Assembly: GCF_905163445.1 (NCBI RefSeq)
Contig: NC_053182.1
Span: forward strand, 19,799,501 to 19,863,500
DNA: 64,000 nt
Direction of reading: 5' to 3'
Source of the DNA: Pararge aegeria
Lineage: Eukaryota > Arthropoda > Insecta > Lepidoptera > Nymphalidae
Below the pieces are notes generated by a model that worked only from the letters and a program-made list of their open reading frames with translations, did no database searches and was not told where the DNA came from. The translations under genes and the position numbers were made by a program. Of the stretch, positions 1-13,000 are shown piece after piece; within the stretch, counting starts at the first letter, position 1; each line of letters opens with the position of its first letter.

Positions 1-97
1 GTTCAAGGCTGCGGCCATAAATAAATAATGTACGACTATATTTATACAAATTAATGATGTATAATTAATTGTATATACTCCATTTTCTTAGCTGTAA

Positions 98-254
98 TCT
101 TTATACATATATTTCTTGTGTGCGTGTATATGTCACTGAACTCCTCCTAGACGGCAGGACCGATTTGAATGAATTTTCCGGAATGCGTTTGGGTGGCTCC
201 CTGGATGGTTTAGATTCACAAATCAGCCCGACAGATGGCGTTGGGGTCAGCTAG
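98..254 (+). mobile_element. Non-autonomous Helitron, 157 bp
   Basis: Starts TCTTTATA after an A and ends CAGCTAG before a T, the Helitron end rule (A|TC...CTAG|T). It is the same length as the copy at 31647-31803 and clearly homologous. It has no coding capacity; the 61-residue open frame across it is fortuitous. Confidence 0.8.
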
Positions 255-282
255 TATTTTATAACTTTTATATAAAACTTTG

Positions 283-483
283 AAGCGGTGATAGCGCACG
301 CACGCACCTCCAACTTCTATTTCTACGTTGAAGGAAAACATCGTGAGGAAAACTGCATGCGTGAGAGTTCTACATAATGGTCACAAAGGCTTGTAGAGTC
401 TACCAATCCGTGCTCATTGTGGAAGGAGACCCGTGCTCTATTTGGTGGGCCGGTAAAAGGTTTATTTGATGATAGTGACGATA
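283..483 (+). mobile_element. SINE-B, head deleted
   Basis: GCGGTGATAGCGCA joins directly to the CGCACGCACCTCC that follows the B-box in other copies. The body GAAGGAAAACATCGTGAGGA and a degraded GATGATAG tail follow. Confidence 0.7.
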
Positions 484-535
484 TAACACTTTAAAGTAGT
501 TCAAAGAATAAAGAGAATTAAAATAAAATTACTTT

Positions 536-695
536 TCCGTTCCGGGCAACATCGTGGGAAAACCGGCACGCCTCAGAGTTCTCCATAATGTTCTTAAATG
601 CGTGAAAAGTCTACCAATCTGCAATTAGACAGCTTTGTTGGCTGTTCAATCTCTCCTCTCAGAATGAGGAGAGATTCGGGCAACCCTTGCTCTTG
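536..695 (+). mobile_element. SINE-B fragment, degenerate
   Basis: GGCAACATCGTGGGAAAACC, CAGAGTTCTCCATAATGTTC and AATGAGGAGAG recall the SINE-B body. Head and tail absent. Confidence 0.5.
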
Positions 696-1134
696 TTCCG
701 TTTTTCCACGATGCGGCTCGGAACCCTAGATGATTTTTTTTTTAATGTATAAAAATTGATTCTGGAGACGTGCCAAAACACATCATAATATTTTTGCAAC
801 GTCGCTTCCTAATGCTCAAGGCCATACGTATTTCTTTGACGACCCCGATGCGATCGATTTCGTTCTGACATCATAAGTTTTTTCAGTAGGTAAGATATAA
901 GTGGCGGCCGCTTTTATGCCCAATTAAGTATAGCTCGGCTGCTTACTGGCCTTTGCACTCATTATAAAACAACTCCTTAACGACTAGATTCAACCTAATG
1001 GGGTCGGAAATAAATCATAATCATATTCAGGCTTTTAACGCCCCACTTCTGGACGCAGGCCAATAATTATTGGCTATTGAGTTTTCCTGTACAGTTTATT
1101 TTATACTTATAATTGATTTATGGACCATCGTGGC
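696..1134. other. Unannotated
   Basis: No gene, RNA or clear repeat seen. Confidence 0.5.
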
Positions 1135-1305
1135 TCAAGTGATCATCATCCTCATCATCATAGCAACCCATTACCGACCCACTACAGAGCAGGGCAAAGG
1201 ACTCTCCCCACAATGAGTAGGGGTTAAGGCCGTAGCCCACCAAGCTGACCCAGTGCGTATTGGTGACTCCACACACCTTTGAGAACATTACAAAGTGGAG
1301 TAGTT
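1135..1305 (-). mobile_element. SINE-B, - strand, split by SINE-A
   Basis: Complement of tail and body (TCATCATCCTCATCATCATA, CCATTACCGACCCACTACAG, GACTCCACACACCTTTGAGA). Followed at once by a SINE-A insertion. Confidence 0.7.
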
Positions 1306-1319
1306 TTTGATGCTTCAAT

Positions 1320-1545
1320 ATTTGTGACCCTGCTTTCTGAGTCCAAGGCCGTGGGTTCGATTCCTACAACTGGAAAATGTTTGTGTGATGAGCATAAGTG
1401 TTTTGCAGTGTCTGGGTGTTATATTCTAAGTATTTATGTATATATAATTCATAAAAATATTCATCAGTCATCTTAGTACCCATAACACAAACTACGCTTA
1501 CTTTGGGGCTAGGTGGCGATGTGTGTATTGTCGTAGTATATTAAA
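1320..1545 (+). mobile_element. SINE-A (tRNA-derived)
   Basis: tRNA-like head with a B-box GGTTCGATTCC, then AAATGTTTGTGTGATGAGCA, GGGGCTAGGTGGCGATGTGT and the GTCGTAGTATATT tail. Inserted in a SINE-B copy. Confidence 0.8.
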
Positions 1546-1571
1546 AAATTAGTATTAAATTAAAAATTTAA

Positions 1572-1858
1572 ATTAGTATTCAAATTCATTTATTTCAAGT
1601 AGGCCTACTTTATAAGCACTTTTGAAACGTCAAGTATGTATGTTTGTGTGACTCTACCACCGGTTCGGAAAGCAGATTCTACCGAGAAGAGCCGGCAAGA
1701 AACTCAGTAGTTGCTCTTTTCCAACATCAACATTTACAATCATTTTGCTATCTTGCGGGAGATGAGAGCGAGGCTGGCTGCTTCCATTCTACCTTGTCAT
1801 TGAGGAATTCATCAAATGTATAGTAACCTCGCTGTACTAGATGCGTTTTTACACATTT
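1572..1858 (-). mobile_element. LINE 3' region, - strand, second family
   Basis: ATTCATTTATTTCAAGTAGG tail, then GCCGGCAAGAAACTCAGTAG and TTGCTCTTTTCCAACATCAA. No open frame remains. The GAAACTCAGTAG motif recurs on the other strand near 16530. Confidence 0.55.
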
Positions 1859-2216
1859 TTTTTTTTTATTTTTTTTTTTATCAATATTAGTCTTGTACAC
1901 GGCTTCTGTATGTTCTCAATTCTGTGTCCATATCATATATTTTAAGTTCAAACAAATAAATTTTATTTGACACTTCTTAGCCTGCTCTCTTAAGTGTACA
2001 AAGCGCTTTTGTGGTTATCCGCGAATGAGAACAGCACGATATATTTACTCCTAATAACTAATAACAAAAAATCTCATTATCACGATCTTTAGGAGTGTAA
2101 CGCTAACTTTAATATCATCACAAAAACGGGCATGGTTCTTACTTTTTACCACTTCTGCTTAGATCATTGGAACCGAATGTTTAAGATCATAGAGATTTCT
2201 TCAATAAGCTAAATTA

Positions 2217-2475
2217 TGAATGACAGCGACCGGCTTTCTGAGTCCATAGCCGTGGGCTCGATTCCCATAACTGGAACATGTTTGTGTGATGAACATGAAT
2301 GTTTTTCAGTGAGATGTTTAGATAAACATTATAAGTATTTATTGATATTAACCATGAAAATATTTATCTGTTATCTTGTACCCATAACACAAGCTAGGTA
2401 CGCTTACTTTAGAGCAAGATGTCGGGGTGTGTATTTTCGTAGTATATTTAATGTTATTATTTATTTATTTAATAA
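2217..2475 (+). mobile_element. SINE-A
   Basis: Head GCCGTGGGCTCGATTCCCAT, body GTTTGTGTGATGAACATGAA, tail CGTAGTATATTTAATG with TTATTTATTTA. More diverged than the 60-kb copy. Confidence 0.75.
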
Positions 2476-2516
2476 AAAAAAAAAAATGAAAAATGAATGA
2501 AAACACTTTTACTAAA

Positions 2517-2592
2517 CATCATCATTCAGGCCGTAGTCCAACAAGCTGGCTATGGGCGGATTGGTGGACTCCACACACCTGTGAGAACATTA
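2517..2592 (-). mobile_element. SINE-B fragment, - strand
   Basis: AGGCCGTAGTCCAACAAGCT and GGACTCCACACACCTGTGAG: tail half only. Confidence 0.6.
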
Positions 2593-2596
2593 TTTA

Positions 2597-2893
2597 TAGA
2601 ATAGTCCTATTATAGTATAAAGGACTACGTTATCGATAAAAAAGCTTGGGTGTGAATGATTGCTCAAACCAGGTTGCTCTTTTAATAATTTTAAATGACA
2701 ATGTGAGATGGTGATAACAAAAAAAACACCCGGCTAAGTTTGTTGTGGGCTTGTTCTTAGACCAGGACGCGTTTGGAACCCTCGTAGCTTTATCGCCATC
2801 ATCTCACTACCGTGTAATACTCATGTAATGTACGCATCAAAAGTGCCACCTATGGGCCTACTTAAATAAAGATATTTTTGACTTTGACTTTGA
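2597..2893 (+). mobile_element. LINE 3' end, + strand
   Basis: Begins with codons for the last residues of the LINE ORF (YYSIKDYV.DKKAWV, stop), then the 3' UTR with CCCGGCTAAGTTTGTTGTGG and AATAAAGATATTTTTGACTT. Same family as 10233-15751. Confidence 0.8.
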
Positions 2894-2985
2894 ATAATTT
2901 TAAATGACAATGTGAGATGGTGACAACAAAAAAAAACACCCGGCTAAGTTTTTTGTCGGCTTCTTCTTAGACCAGTAACGTTTGA
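2894..2985 (+). repeat. Second partial LINE 3' copy in tandem
   Basis: Directly after the GACTTT tail the UTR segment starts again (AATAATTTTAAATGACAATG ... CCCGGCTAAGTTTTTTGTCG) and is lost after ACCAG. Looks like template switching or a tandem duplication. Confidence 0.65.
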
Positions 2986-3480
2986 TTTTTGAAAATATTA
3001 AGCAATAAATAGGAAAATCCCTTTATGGAGCACTGAGTTGGTACACACTTAAACACCAAGTGCTCGAGAGGATACTCACTTTAATTAGAAAACATGTTTG
3101 GTCAATTTTAATTAATAAAATCGTTAATAAGATAATTAGCTAATCTATATATCTAATAATAATAAATTGGAACGGACACCCATTAAACTAAGGCTCTCTT
3201 ACCGCCGATGCCGAAATAAGTATATACCTCAGTCTTATAGCGACTGCTTAGTTCATTTAGAAAGCATAAGGTATTCAAAATTCTAACTTAAAATTTTTAA
3301 TTAATTCATTGTTCTGGTTTCTGTAGGTTTATGATTTTATTTTTTTATATCCTTAGTATACTTACAGCAAGCCAAAACATATACTAAGTCATTTACAAAT
3401 GAACATAATAAAAATATTAGTTAATTTGTCTGAATATAATTTAAGAAGTTAGCTAAACTTATATTAAATATGTAAATTTG
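2986..3480. other. Unannotated
   Basis: AT-rich upstream flank of NFAT with no recognised repeat or frame. Confidence 0.5.
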
Positions 3481-3746
3481 TTGGTGCTGAGCAATCATAT
3501 TATTAAGAAACGAGAGCGCGCGAAATGTTGGATCATTTCGAGCATAGTGCGTACGTAACGAATCCAGTGAAAATAGTGGTAAATCTTCCCCCGCAAGTTC
3601 GTACCGTTTTACCAGGCACTCGCACAGCTAACGATCTAAGTGCATCTGGGATGTCAACCTTATTGTTAAGGAGTAAGAAGTAGTGTAGTAAGATTTTAAT
3701 AGGTGCTTTGTTCATAATTTCGAACACTTGAATAGTCAATCAAAGC
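3481..3746 (+). promoter_or_regulatory. Putative 5' leader/promoter region of NFAT exon 1
   Basis: Repeat-free stretch directly upstream of the first NFAT ATG, richer in CpG than its surroundings (GAGAGCGCGCG near 3511, CGTACGTAACG near 3550). No TATA box is evident. An in-frame TGA at 3729-3731 closes the reading frame just before the ATG. The transcription start cannot be fixed from sequence alone. Confidence 0.35.
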
Positions 3747-4036
3747 ATGTCCCAATACAGTCCATCTAATACTAAACGTTTGTCGGCAGGCATGAAAATG
3801 ACAATGTCCACATCAGCCACGATGAGCGCCCGCGTGCACAGGAAGGTCATGCGCGCGCCGCATAAGCGAGCCCACCCCGGCAAAATGCTCCACGCCGGCA
3901 AGTTGGTCCATCCCGGGAAAAACGCTCACCTTGGCAAGTTCGGCAAGATGGGCCACTACACGCACACACACGTCCGCCCCCCGGACACCTGCGAGAACAG
4001 CAACGACAGCGGTCTCGGCCCGGACCCCGTCACCAG
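3747..4036 (+). CDS. NFAT: NFAT exon 1 (initiator ATG)
   Basis: Encodes residues 1-96 plus two bases of codon 97. Begins MSQYSPSNTKRLSAG and continues into a basic stretch with a repeated H-x-G-K pattern (HPGKMLHAGKLVHPGKNAHLGK), ending CENSNDSGLGPDPVT. Donor is CACCAG|GTGAGG (GT at 4037). The in-frame stop just inside the intron (TGA 4038-4040) means the exon must be spliced. Confidence 0.75.
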
Positions 4037-7000
4037 GTGAGGCTGACGAGAACTCTTCGTATCTTATATGTATAGAGTAACTGCAATGTCATTTGCAGTT
4101 CTTGCTGCGCGTCCATGGAACTCTTCCACACAATTTTCTGTGTGACAAACCTGAAGCAGCACTATCTGCAGTGGCGTGCATAGAGGGTATGCACAGGTTA
4201 TGCAGACTACATAAAATGATAAAAATCTCCAGAACGAGTTACATAAAACTTAAGGGTAGGCATTGTAAGAGTTATAAAAGCCTATCTTTAAGTTTGTATA
4301 ACACGTACTGGAGATTTTTATCATTTTATGTAGTCTGCATACCCTGTGCATACCCTCTATGCATGCCACTGACTATCTGGCTTCTCTCACAACAATTTAG
4401 ACATTTATAATTTCTGAATGTTCTCTGGTCTGGTCTGGTGGAATGCTGCGGCCGTGGTTAGTTACCGCCCTACCGAAAAAGACGTGCCGATAAGTGATTA
4501 AGGGTTCTGGTACGATGTCGTATAGGAACCGATTAGGGTTATGGTTTTAATATAACTGCCATACTAGGAGTATATATAGTATCTTATCATTTCTGACGCG
4601 TTGCTCTCGTCATTGAGCTTTGTAACGCATATTCGTTACCATCACAAACGCATTAGACTTCACAACACACAGTTTCGACTAACACAAGCAAATTCCATTA
4701 CAAAATATGTCCTAAACTTTCTCCGGAATCGATATTTGTTGCTGTTTTGTAAGAAAAGAAAAAGTAATGTATTATGCTTCAGGTAATTAATTCGAAATCT
4801 ATTAAAACAACGCCAATAAGAATTTGATTTACAATTAATAACCTAGTAGCTATATTATACCAATTACCAATTGAGTCAGATCCAAATTGGTGTTTTAACA
4901 GAAATGAAAGTCAACAAAATAGCCCGTTAATAGTAATAATAATAATCAAACGTATTGTAATTTTTTTTTTATAAATTTTTAATAGTTTTTTTTATTTTTC
5001 TTTTAAAATATCACTGTTGAAAATTTTAAAAATAAGGCATATAAATAAAAGATAGATAATAAGAAAGAAACACTTAGTAGGCATTATTTTATTTCCTAAA
5101 ATATCTTCATATAAACTGACAATGAGAACGTTTACTTAGTTTAACACAAAATGTTTAAAACAGTGAAATAATAGTCAAAAAAATTGTATAAATAACAGTG
5201 ATTTTCACACAAGCTTTTCCTTTATCACGGAAATCACTTCCTTCCCATATTATGAACCATAGCTTGTGCCACTCTCAGTTGTAACGTTGCCTAAATAAAT
5301 CATCATCGAATGATAATCTCTTTAGTCTATCGCAATTGAGAGCACAACATCGAATACTTACTTGGTTGTAGTTATTTATTAGTTTGCAATTTGTTGACAA
5401 AACATAACAAAATACAATAAATGCAATTGTTTAAAAAATACCCATTTATTGAATGTTCAATTAAAATGTGTAGAGGTTTCAAATTTTAGACGTCCGCGTC
5501 GTTTCAAACACACAAACGTACACCGACCGAATTGTATATTAACACCGTAAATAATGAAAATTATAAACGGTGATAGCCCAGTGGGTAGGGCTTCGAATTT
5601 ACTCTCGGGGGGGTGACTTCGAATCCCAGCAAGTTATGTGCGTTTTAAAACGGGGAAGGAAAGCATCGAGAGAAAACCTGCATACCTGTGAGTTCTCCAT
5701 ATAATGTTCTCAAAAGTGTGTCAAGTCCACCAATTTGCACTGAGCCAGCGTGGTGCTTTACGGCTTCTGCCTTAACCCCTTCTCATTGTGGAGGGAGTCC
5801 CGTGCCCTGTAGTGGGCTAGTAACGGGTTGATGATGATGATGTAATAATGAAACAGAAACTTTAAAAGATAAATAGCTGATATAGTTGAAGACGTAACTC
5901 AAAACAGATGATTGAATCATTATAGACGAATATCATAAAATCGATATAAACACACGTTTATATCATTATATTCGTCGTTTGACATATTAGTAGGTATTGA
6001 GTTAAAGAACCATCCGAATACACCGGAAGCTATGAAGACAATAAGGAAAATAACAAATTGGAGTAGCTGTTACGGTTCAGATAAAATTGTAAGAAACTAT
6101 AAGGAAATAACGCAATGAATTTCGTTGTAGAACACAATAAAGTTACAATAATATTAGTATAAAAATATATTAAAGGCATTGTATTGTTTTTTGGATATCA
6201 TACATACAATTAACCTTCAGTATAACCAAATCTTATATCTGTCATCATCATCAACTTATTAACGGCCCACAAGTGTATGATCGGGACTAAGATCGATCGA
6301 TTTTTTGGATAGCAGCAGTTATTTAGGCAGGCGTTACTTTGCGGAAATCCATAATATGTTATGATAATTAAGCTTAATTTGCTGTACTCCGCGAACAACA
6401 GCAGCAAATCTTAACAATTATCAATGTCTTAACAATTATTCATTGTAAAGTCAACATCTCCTGAGGATGCTCAGGTTTCGAAGCGAAACGTGCGTAGAGG
6501 GTACATTGACGAGGATATGTTTGGTGTGGAGTATACGGATTGGAGAAATTATAAATTACACCAGATAGATTCCCCTGCTTTTCGCGGAGTATATTTTTTC
6601 GCGGATTTTTTCGCTGTCCTAGTTTTGAAGAGCCATAAATCCGGACATAAATCAAAGAGAAAAATAAAACCACATATGAATAACGCAATATAACCTTATT
6701 TAAGCAGAGCCTTTAGGTCACAAACGCAATACGGAAGTAGTTGATAAAGTTGTACAAGTTGAACTAACCAGTCCGACAAACTGTAGACTGACTGAACTCA
6801 TAACTGCTAATATAAACAAGTTACATCACCGATTTGAACCACTTTGGGAACTCGCACATTTGGGCTATTGGCACATTAGTCATTATTTGATGTTGTTATC
6901 GGTCGCAATGATTGTGATTCAAGGATTAATAGAGTTACAAAAACTGAAAAACATTATTAAATTCTGAATAATAAACAATTGTTCTTTGACAAACTAATAG

Positions 7001-10000
7001 ACGACTGTACAGTGTTTGAAGAAGGTTACTGATATCTGATGTGTATTTATGTTCCTATATGAGGAAGATGGTCAAAATTAAGATAACGTCATGGGCTATA
7101 AGAAAAACGAATTAAAATTCCTATCTATTTGTGTAAATTGTAAATTAAATACTGTAAAAACAATCAATCTAAAATATGAGTTATAATTAAACTTGAAAAA
7201 ACACTAACTTGCAACCAAAATACATAGTAAAAAAAATTAACACAACTTATCTACAAGCAGGACGGACTGAATAGAAACGTAAAAGAACTGAATATAGTCG
7301 AACGACAAAACGGAAGTGATTTCATTTGGATCGACTAAGCAATGCGGCGAAGTGTACACGGGATATCAGCTAAGCAGCGGTGCAAGTCTTTACTACGAAT
7401 ATTTACTACGCGGATTGATAGAAGAAAAGTTCCAAAAGAGCTAATTAATATATACTGAAGATAACCTAATTTAAATGAGTTAAAATAAAAAGGCAGAGAT
7501 GATGAGATCTGGGACGCTTGAGTTGTTTTATGATATAAGTTTTTTATATAAAAGCAAACGGTAGTCAATATTGGTTCACCTTAGTGAGGAAGATGCTAAC
7601 AATCGGCTAGAACGTGTGAAAATGTTCAGCTGTTTAAAACACGCTTTATGTAATCGAATCATTTACAAGCATCTGTGACATTGATTCTTAAAAAAAACTA
7701 ACAGTATTCGTATTGTTTCACGGCACAAAGAAGTTACGAAAGAAGGCTGATTTCGTGAGCCCTACGGTCCCCACGGTAATGCTGAAAAATTTGTAATATC
7801 CCAGCTTAGGATCATCAATTCAACCGATTGTAGTCCACTGCCGGAGATAGGTCTTTTGTAGGGAGTTCCACAATCCACGGCCCTAGGCCGCTTGTTTTCA
7901 GCGGCTCTCAGCGACTCGCTTGATGTCGCCTGTCCACCTCGTTGGGGACAACCAACGCTGCGATTATCGGTGCGGTGTCGCCATTCCAGTACCTTAGGAC
8001 CAAAAACATCTAAGGATAATCATCGCAAATAAATCGCTATTGTTTGTTGAAAAGAAAAGCCCCGAAATCTTCATTTAAATCTCTAAAAACTGACACCAAC
8101 TTAACTTTCAAATGCAAATAAACATATTCCCTTAATTCAGCTGCTATGATAGTGATAGTTTTCAAAATCTCTTCTTGAAAGTTGATTCAAAATTAATGTT
8201 ATATGTATGTATTTATTGCTGGTAGTAACTCTACTAGAATCCATTCAATGTCTAGTTTACAAGAGGACGAGGTTGGCATTAGGTCGGCACATGGCGCGGG
8301 CGCGTAGTACCGACGCACGTGCTAATTCCTATTTTTGGCACGTAGCGTCTGAATCATCCGCAACGCCAGTCGCTACAGATGCAATCTCTATACAATCTTG
8401 TGATAGAGGCTGCTAACATTCAATTATCATAGTCCGTACCTGACCATTGTAAATGCATTTAAGGTTTTCTGCATTCATTATTTTACCATGAATGTGCAAC
8501 TGAGTCCAACCTTAAGTTGCCTTAATCCAACAAATACAGATCAATACGGTTATCGCAAAAAATAACAAAGTCAGCTTCTTTCGTGGACTTAAACCTAATA
8601 TTTACAATATCTATACAATGTTTTAATTAATTAAACGACTTTTTGCTGTTTCTCTGCTAAATTTACGATCTATTTTCTTTTTTTTAGATTTGTATTCTTA
8701 CTCTTTTTCTAATGTCGCTTTATAATTTCCTTATCATCTTTTGTAATTGTGTTATAAACGCTACTTTGTTGACCTTTTATTTAAGTGTTGTATTTTCCTT
8801 GTTTATTCTTTGCCCTTCATTCAATTAACGATTTAGTTATTTATGCGGCTAATTATTTTTCTTTTCTTGAGCACTAGCAGATTTTTGTTTCCTTATTAAT
8901 TTTTTTTTGTTAAGAGGATCATTGGGCATTATATATATAAAATATTCTTTCGCAATTTGTAACATTCACAGTTTTGGCAAGAGTGGTAATGGTGGTAAAT
9001 TGAGCCAAAAGCCAATGTAGCAATCCTGTAATTCCTATCGTTGCTTTGATGCAATACGATTTATGCTAGCCTACTTTTTACAAAAGATACGGATACGGGT
9101 AAATACAGGTTAACGTGAAAATGGACCACGTATATATTATGAAAATTAAGCTTGATTTGCCTTTCTCCGCGAACAGCAGGTGAATCCGTGTGGTGTAATT
9201 TCTAATTTCTTCAATCCGTACACTCCACGCCAAACAGATCCTCGGCAGTGTGCCCTCTACGCACGTTTCGCTCCGAAACCGGAGCATCCTCAGGAGATAT
9301 TGACTTTACAATGAATAATTGTTAAGTCAACAATCAAATCAATTGAATACAATGAATAATTTCATGAGTTACATAATTTCATGAGGATCGGTTAAGTAGT
9401 TTTTGCGTGAAAGCGTAACAAACAAACTTACATTGACATTTATAATATTAGTAGGGATAGGGATAAGGATTATAGATTTCCACAAAGTAACGCGTGCTTC
9501 TATCCAATAGGACCACGCATACATTTTTAGTACTCTAACTAACTTCAAATTTGTTCGGAAATGGCAATGTATTGCGATAGTGATATTATAATAAAACATA
9601 GACAAATATCAATCAATCTATTTCTGGAATATTAAATGGATATTGCTAAAATTTCAGGAAATCTGCTCTTGGCATTTATTTAACTCTCTCAAATAGTCTA
9701 GTTTGAACTGCTTCAGCGCTACTGCTATATTTATACACTCGCTGAGTTTAATATAAACACCCGCGACCTTCGCGTTAGAGATATCATTCAAAAATTATCA
9801 ACGCTCTCACGATAACAGTATAATGTGAGTAGAGCAATTTATAATGTCTTCTGGTTTCGGTATTAAATGGTTTGTCATATAATTGTATAAAATATATCTA
9901 TGAGTTCTTGATAGTTTAGTGGATGGAGTTTCAGCTACATCAAAGAAAGACAAACTTGAAGATTGATCGTTAAAATATTGCACAGTTAAATTAATATGTT

Positions 10001-13000
10001 AACATTTAAAGTATATATTTTTATATTTTTTTGGTGATTATTGACTTCTGACCTTGTCTCACAATCCAATCCAAAATCTTTAGACCACAGAATGAAGTTA
10101 CTACAGCCATCTCATTATCATATTAAAAATTAAGTTTAATACAGGGATTGCGCTAGTATGGGCTTTGCCGTGGAATTTGATGTATCTTTACAAAGAATTT
10201 ATCCTTTTTAGATGTATATCAAATTCCACGGTCTAAAGTCAAAGTCAAAGTCAAAAATATCTTTATTCAAGTAGGCCCACAGGTGGCACTTTTGATGCGT
10301 ACATAAGAATTACACGGTAGTGAGATGATGGCGATAACCACATTCGTAAACTTAAAACTAAAGCTACGAGGGTTCCAAACGCGTCCCGGTCTAAGAAGAA
10401 GCCCACAACAAACTTAGCCGGGTGTTTTTTTTTTTTGTTATCACCATCTCACTTTTAATAAAAGTCGTTGGTTGTTGGTTTCATATAGACTGATTTAATG
10501 CAAGTCATTCATACATAGACAATACACAAACTTTCACCTCAATGTCCATAGATGGCGCTACTTGTATTAATTAACATTATATTTGATAATATTCTAACAC
10601 CCCCACTTTATCAAAAATAACAACACTTTCAAAGTATTACATACAGTGGAGAGGTAAAGCTACACAAAAAAAAACTTTTAAACTCAATATACAATAACAA
10701 ATACAGTATACAGTCCTGCCTTGGCTATTCTAAATTAACAATTCCAAAATCTTTCATGAACTTATAATGTTTAACAGCTGGCAGACCTTTGGTTAGCAAG
10801 TCAGCAGGCATGTTAGCTGTTGACAAATATCTAGCTTCAATTATATCATTTCTTAAAACTTCTCTAATGAAATGATACCTGACATCAATATGTTTGGACC
10901 GTTTATGTGACTGATCATTATTTGCTAACTTTAATGCACTCTGACTGTCATTGTACATAATAATTTTAGTACAGGAACCAATTATTTCAAACTCTAACTT
11001 CTGTAAATATATTGCTTCTCGACATGCTTCCGACAAAGCCATATATTCTGCTTCACAACTACTAAGAGCAACAGTTCTTTGTTTCTTGCTCTCCCAAGAA
11101 ATTACAGCACCTGATTTAGTGAAACAGAAACCAGTATATGAGCGTCTGTCAGTGGCATCACTTGCCCAATCAGCATCCACAAAACCTACAAGCTCTGCAC
11201 TTTCTTTAGAATATTTTAAACAATAGGTTTTAGTCTGTGATAAATATTTCAGAATTCTTTTTGCACAATTCCAGTGTACATAAGAATAACAGTTGTTAAA
11301 CTGGCTTAAATAACTGATTGAATAGGAAATATCAGGACGAGTTAGGACAGCTAAGTACATTAAACTTCCTATTAATTTTTGATAAGGTAGCTTTTGTTCA
11401 CATACATTAGACTTATCAACATTCAATTTACATTCTATAGGAGTTTCTACTGCATGACATTCAGACATATGAAATTTTTCAAGTAACTGATTAATATACT
11501 GTTCTTGATCTAAAGTAATTATATTGGTGCTTTTGTTAATGTTAACTCTCATGCCCAAATAATTTCTCACTTGACCTAAATTCTTTATTTTAAATTTTTG
11601 GCTTAAAATCTCTATTAAATTATCAGATTCAGACTTACAATTTGAATATACTAGAAAATCATCGACATACAGTCCAACTATAGTTTTCTTATTATCACTA
11701 TGATTTTTAACAAATACACAGGGTTCTAATTTACATTTTCTAAATCCTGATTTACATAGTATCTCCTCAACCCTTTTATACCATGCTAGAGATGATTGTT
11801 TTAATCCATAAACAGCTTTTCTCAACTTTAAAACTTTATTTGAATTATTTATGGGAAAACCTTCAGGTAAATGCATAAATATGCTTTCTTTTAGATGACC
11901 ATTAAGGAAAGCTGTTTTCACATCTAGATGAGTGATATCCATGCCTAACTGGACACTTATGGCAAACAACAAACGCAGGGTTGAATGTCTAATCACTGGA
12001 CTGAAGGTTTCTTGGTAATCAATACCAGCCTTCTGGGTAAAACCCTTGGCTACAAGCCGCGCACGATATGACACTTTATTGTCCGAGTCAAACTTTTTTT
12101 TAAACACCCACTTACATTGCACTACACTCGCGTTGCTGGGAGTATCAACAACTTCCCATGCTTGATTGTCTTGGAATGACTGCAGCTCCTCTGCCATGGC
12201 CTGCGACCACATCAGTCGCTCTGGCCCACTGATGGCCTCTGCATATACCAGTTCATCTTCTCCTGTAGCTGTAGCACACATGTTGACAATACCGTATCTA
12301 TCTGGCTTTCTCCTCTGACGCTTCTCTGTTACTTCTGAAAAAAATGGTGTAGTAGAGTCTGCATGTGGTATATCTGAAGCTTCTTCTGTACTCTGTGGAG
12401 CTGAACTAGTCTGTTCAGTGTTCAGGTTTTCTCCACAAGCTTCTGACTCTAAACTTTCTTCATCAACATCCAAATAATCAGATTCTGAAGAACTTGATTT
12501 GTTTAGGGGTTCAAGTTTCACCACAGATTCCTCTACCAACTCCCCCACTGAATCTGTGCTTTCTAGAGAAACTGTTACTGTCTCTTGTGGCTTGGGTTTT
12601 TCTTGTATTATAACATCCCTACTTGTGGTGACTTTGTTCTTTACTGGGTCATATATTCGGTAACTTTTGACATTATCACTATAACCAACAAGTATATGTT
12701 TTCTTGATTTCCTGTCCCACTTGGCTCTTTTGTAAATCTGGTTTCCTAGCAAACCACATCTCATATGGAGTCTTTTCAATACCTGAAGCTGTAGACCTGT
12801 TTTTGAGATATACTGCAGTATTTGCAGCTTCTGCCCAAATTTTTTTATCTAATTCTGCTTCAAAGAGTAGGCATCTAGCTCTCTCCACAATGGTGCGATT
12901 GCTTCTTTCACTGAGTCCATTCTGCTCTGGTGTGTAAGCATTTGATTTTTGATGAATTACCCCTTCATGTTTCAAAAAATCTCTAAAATCATTGCTGCAA

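Noticed and set aside
69..254. 61-codon open frame at the left edge
   Set aside because: Lies within a non-autonomous Helitron; the same element at 31647 does not conserve it as a gene.
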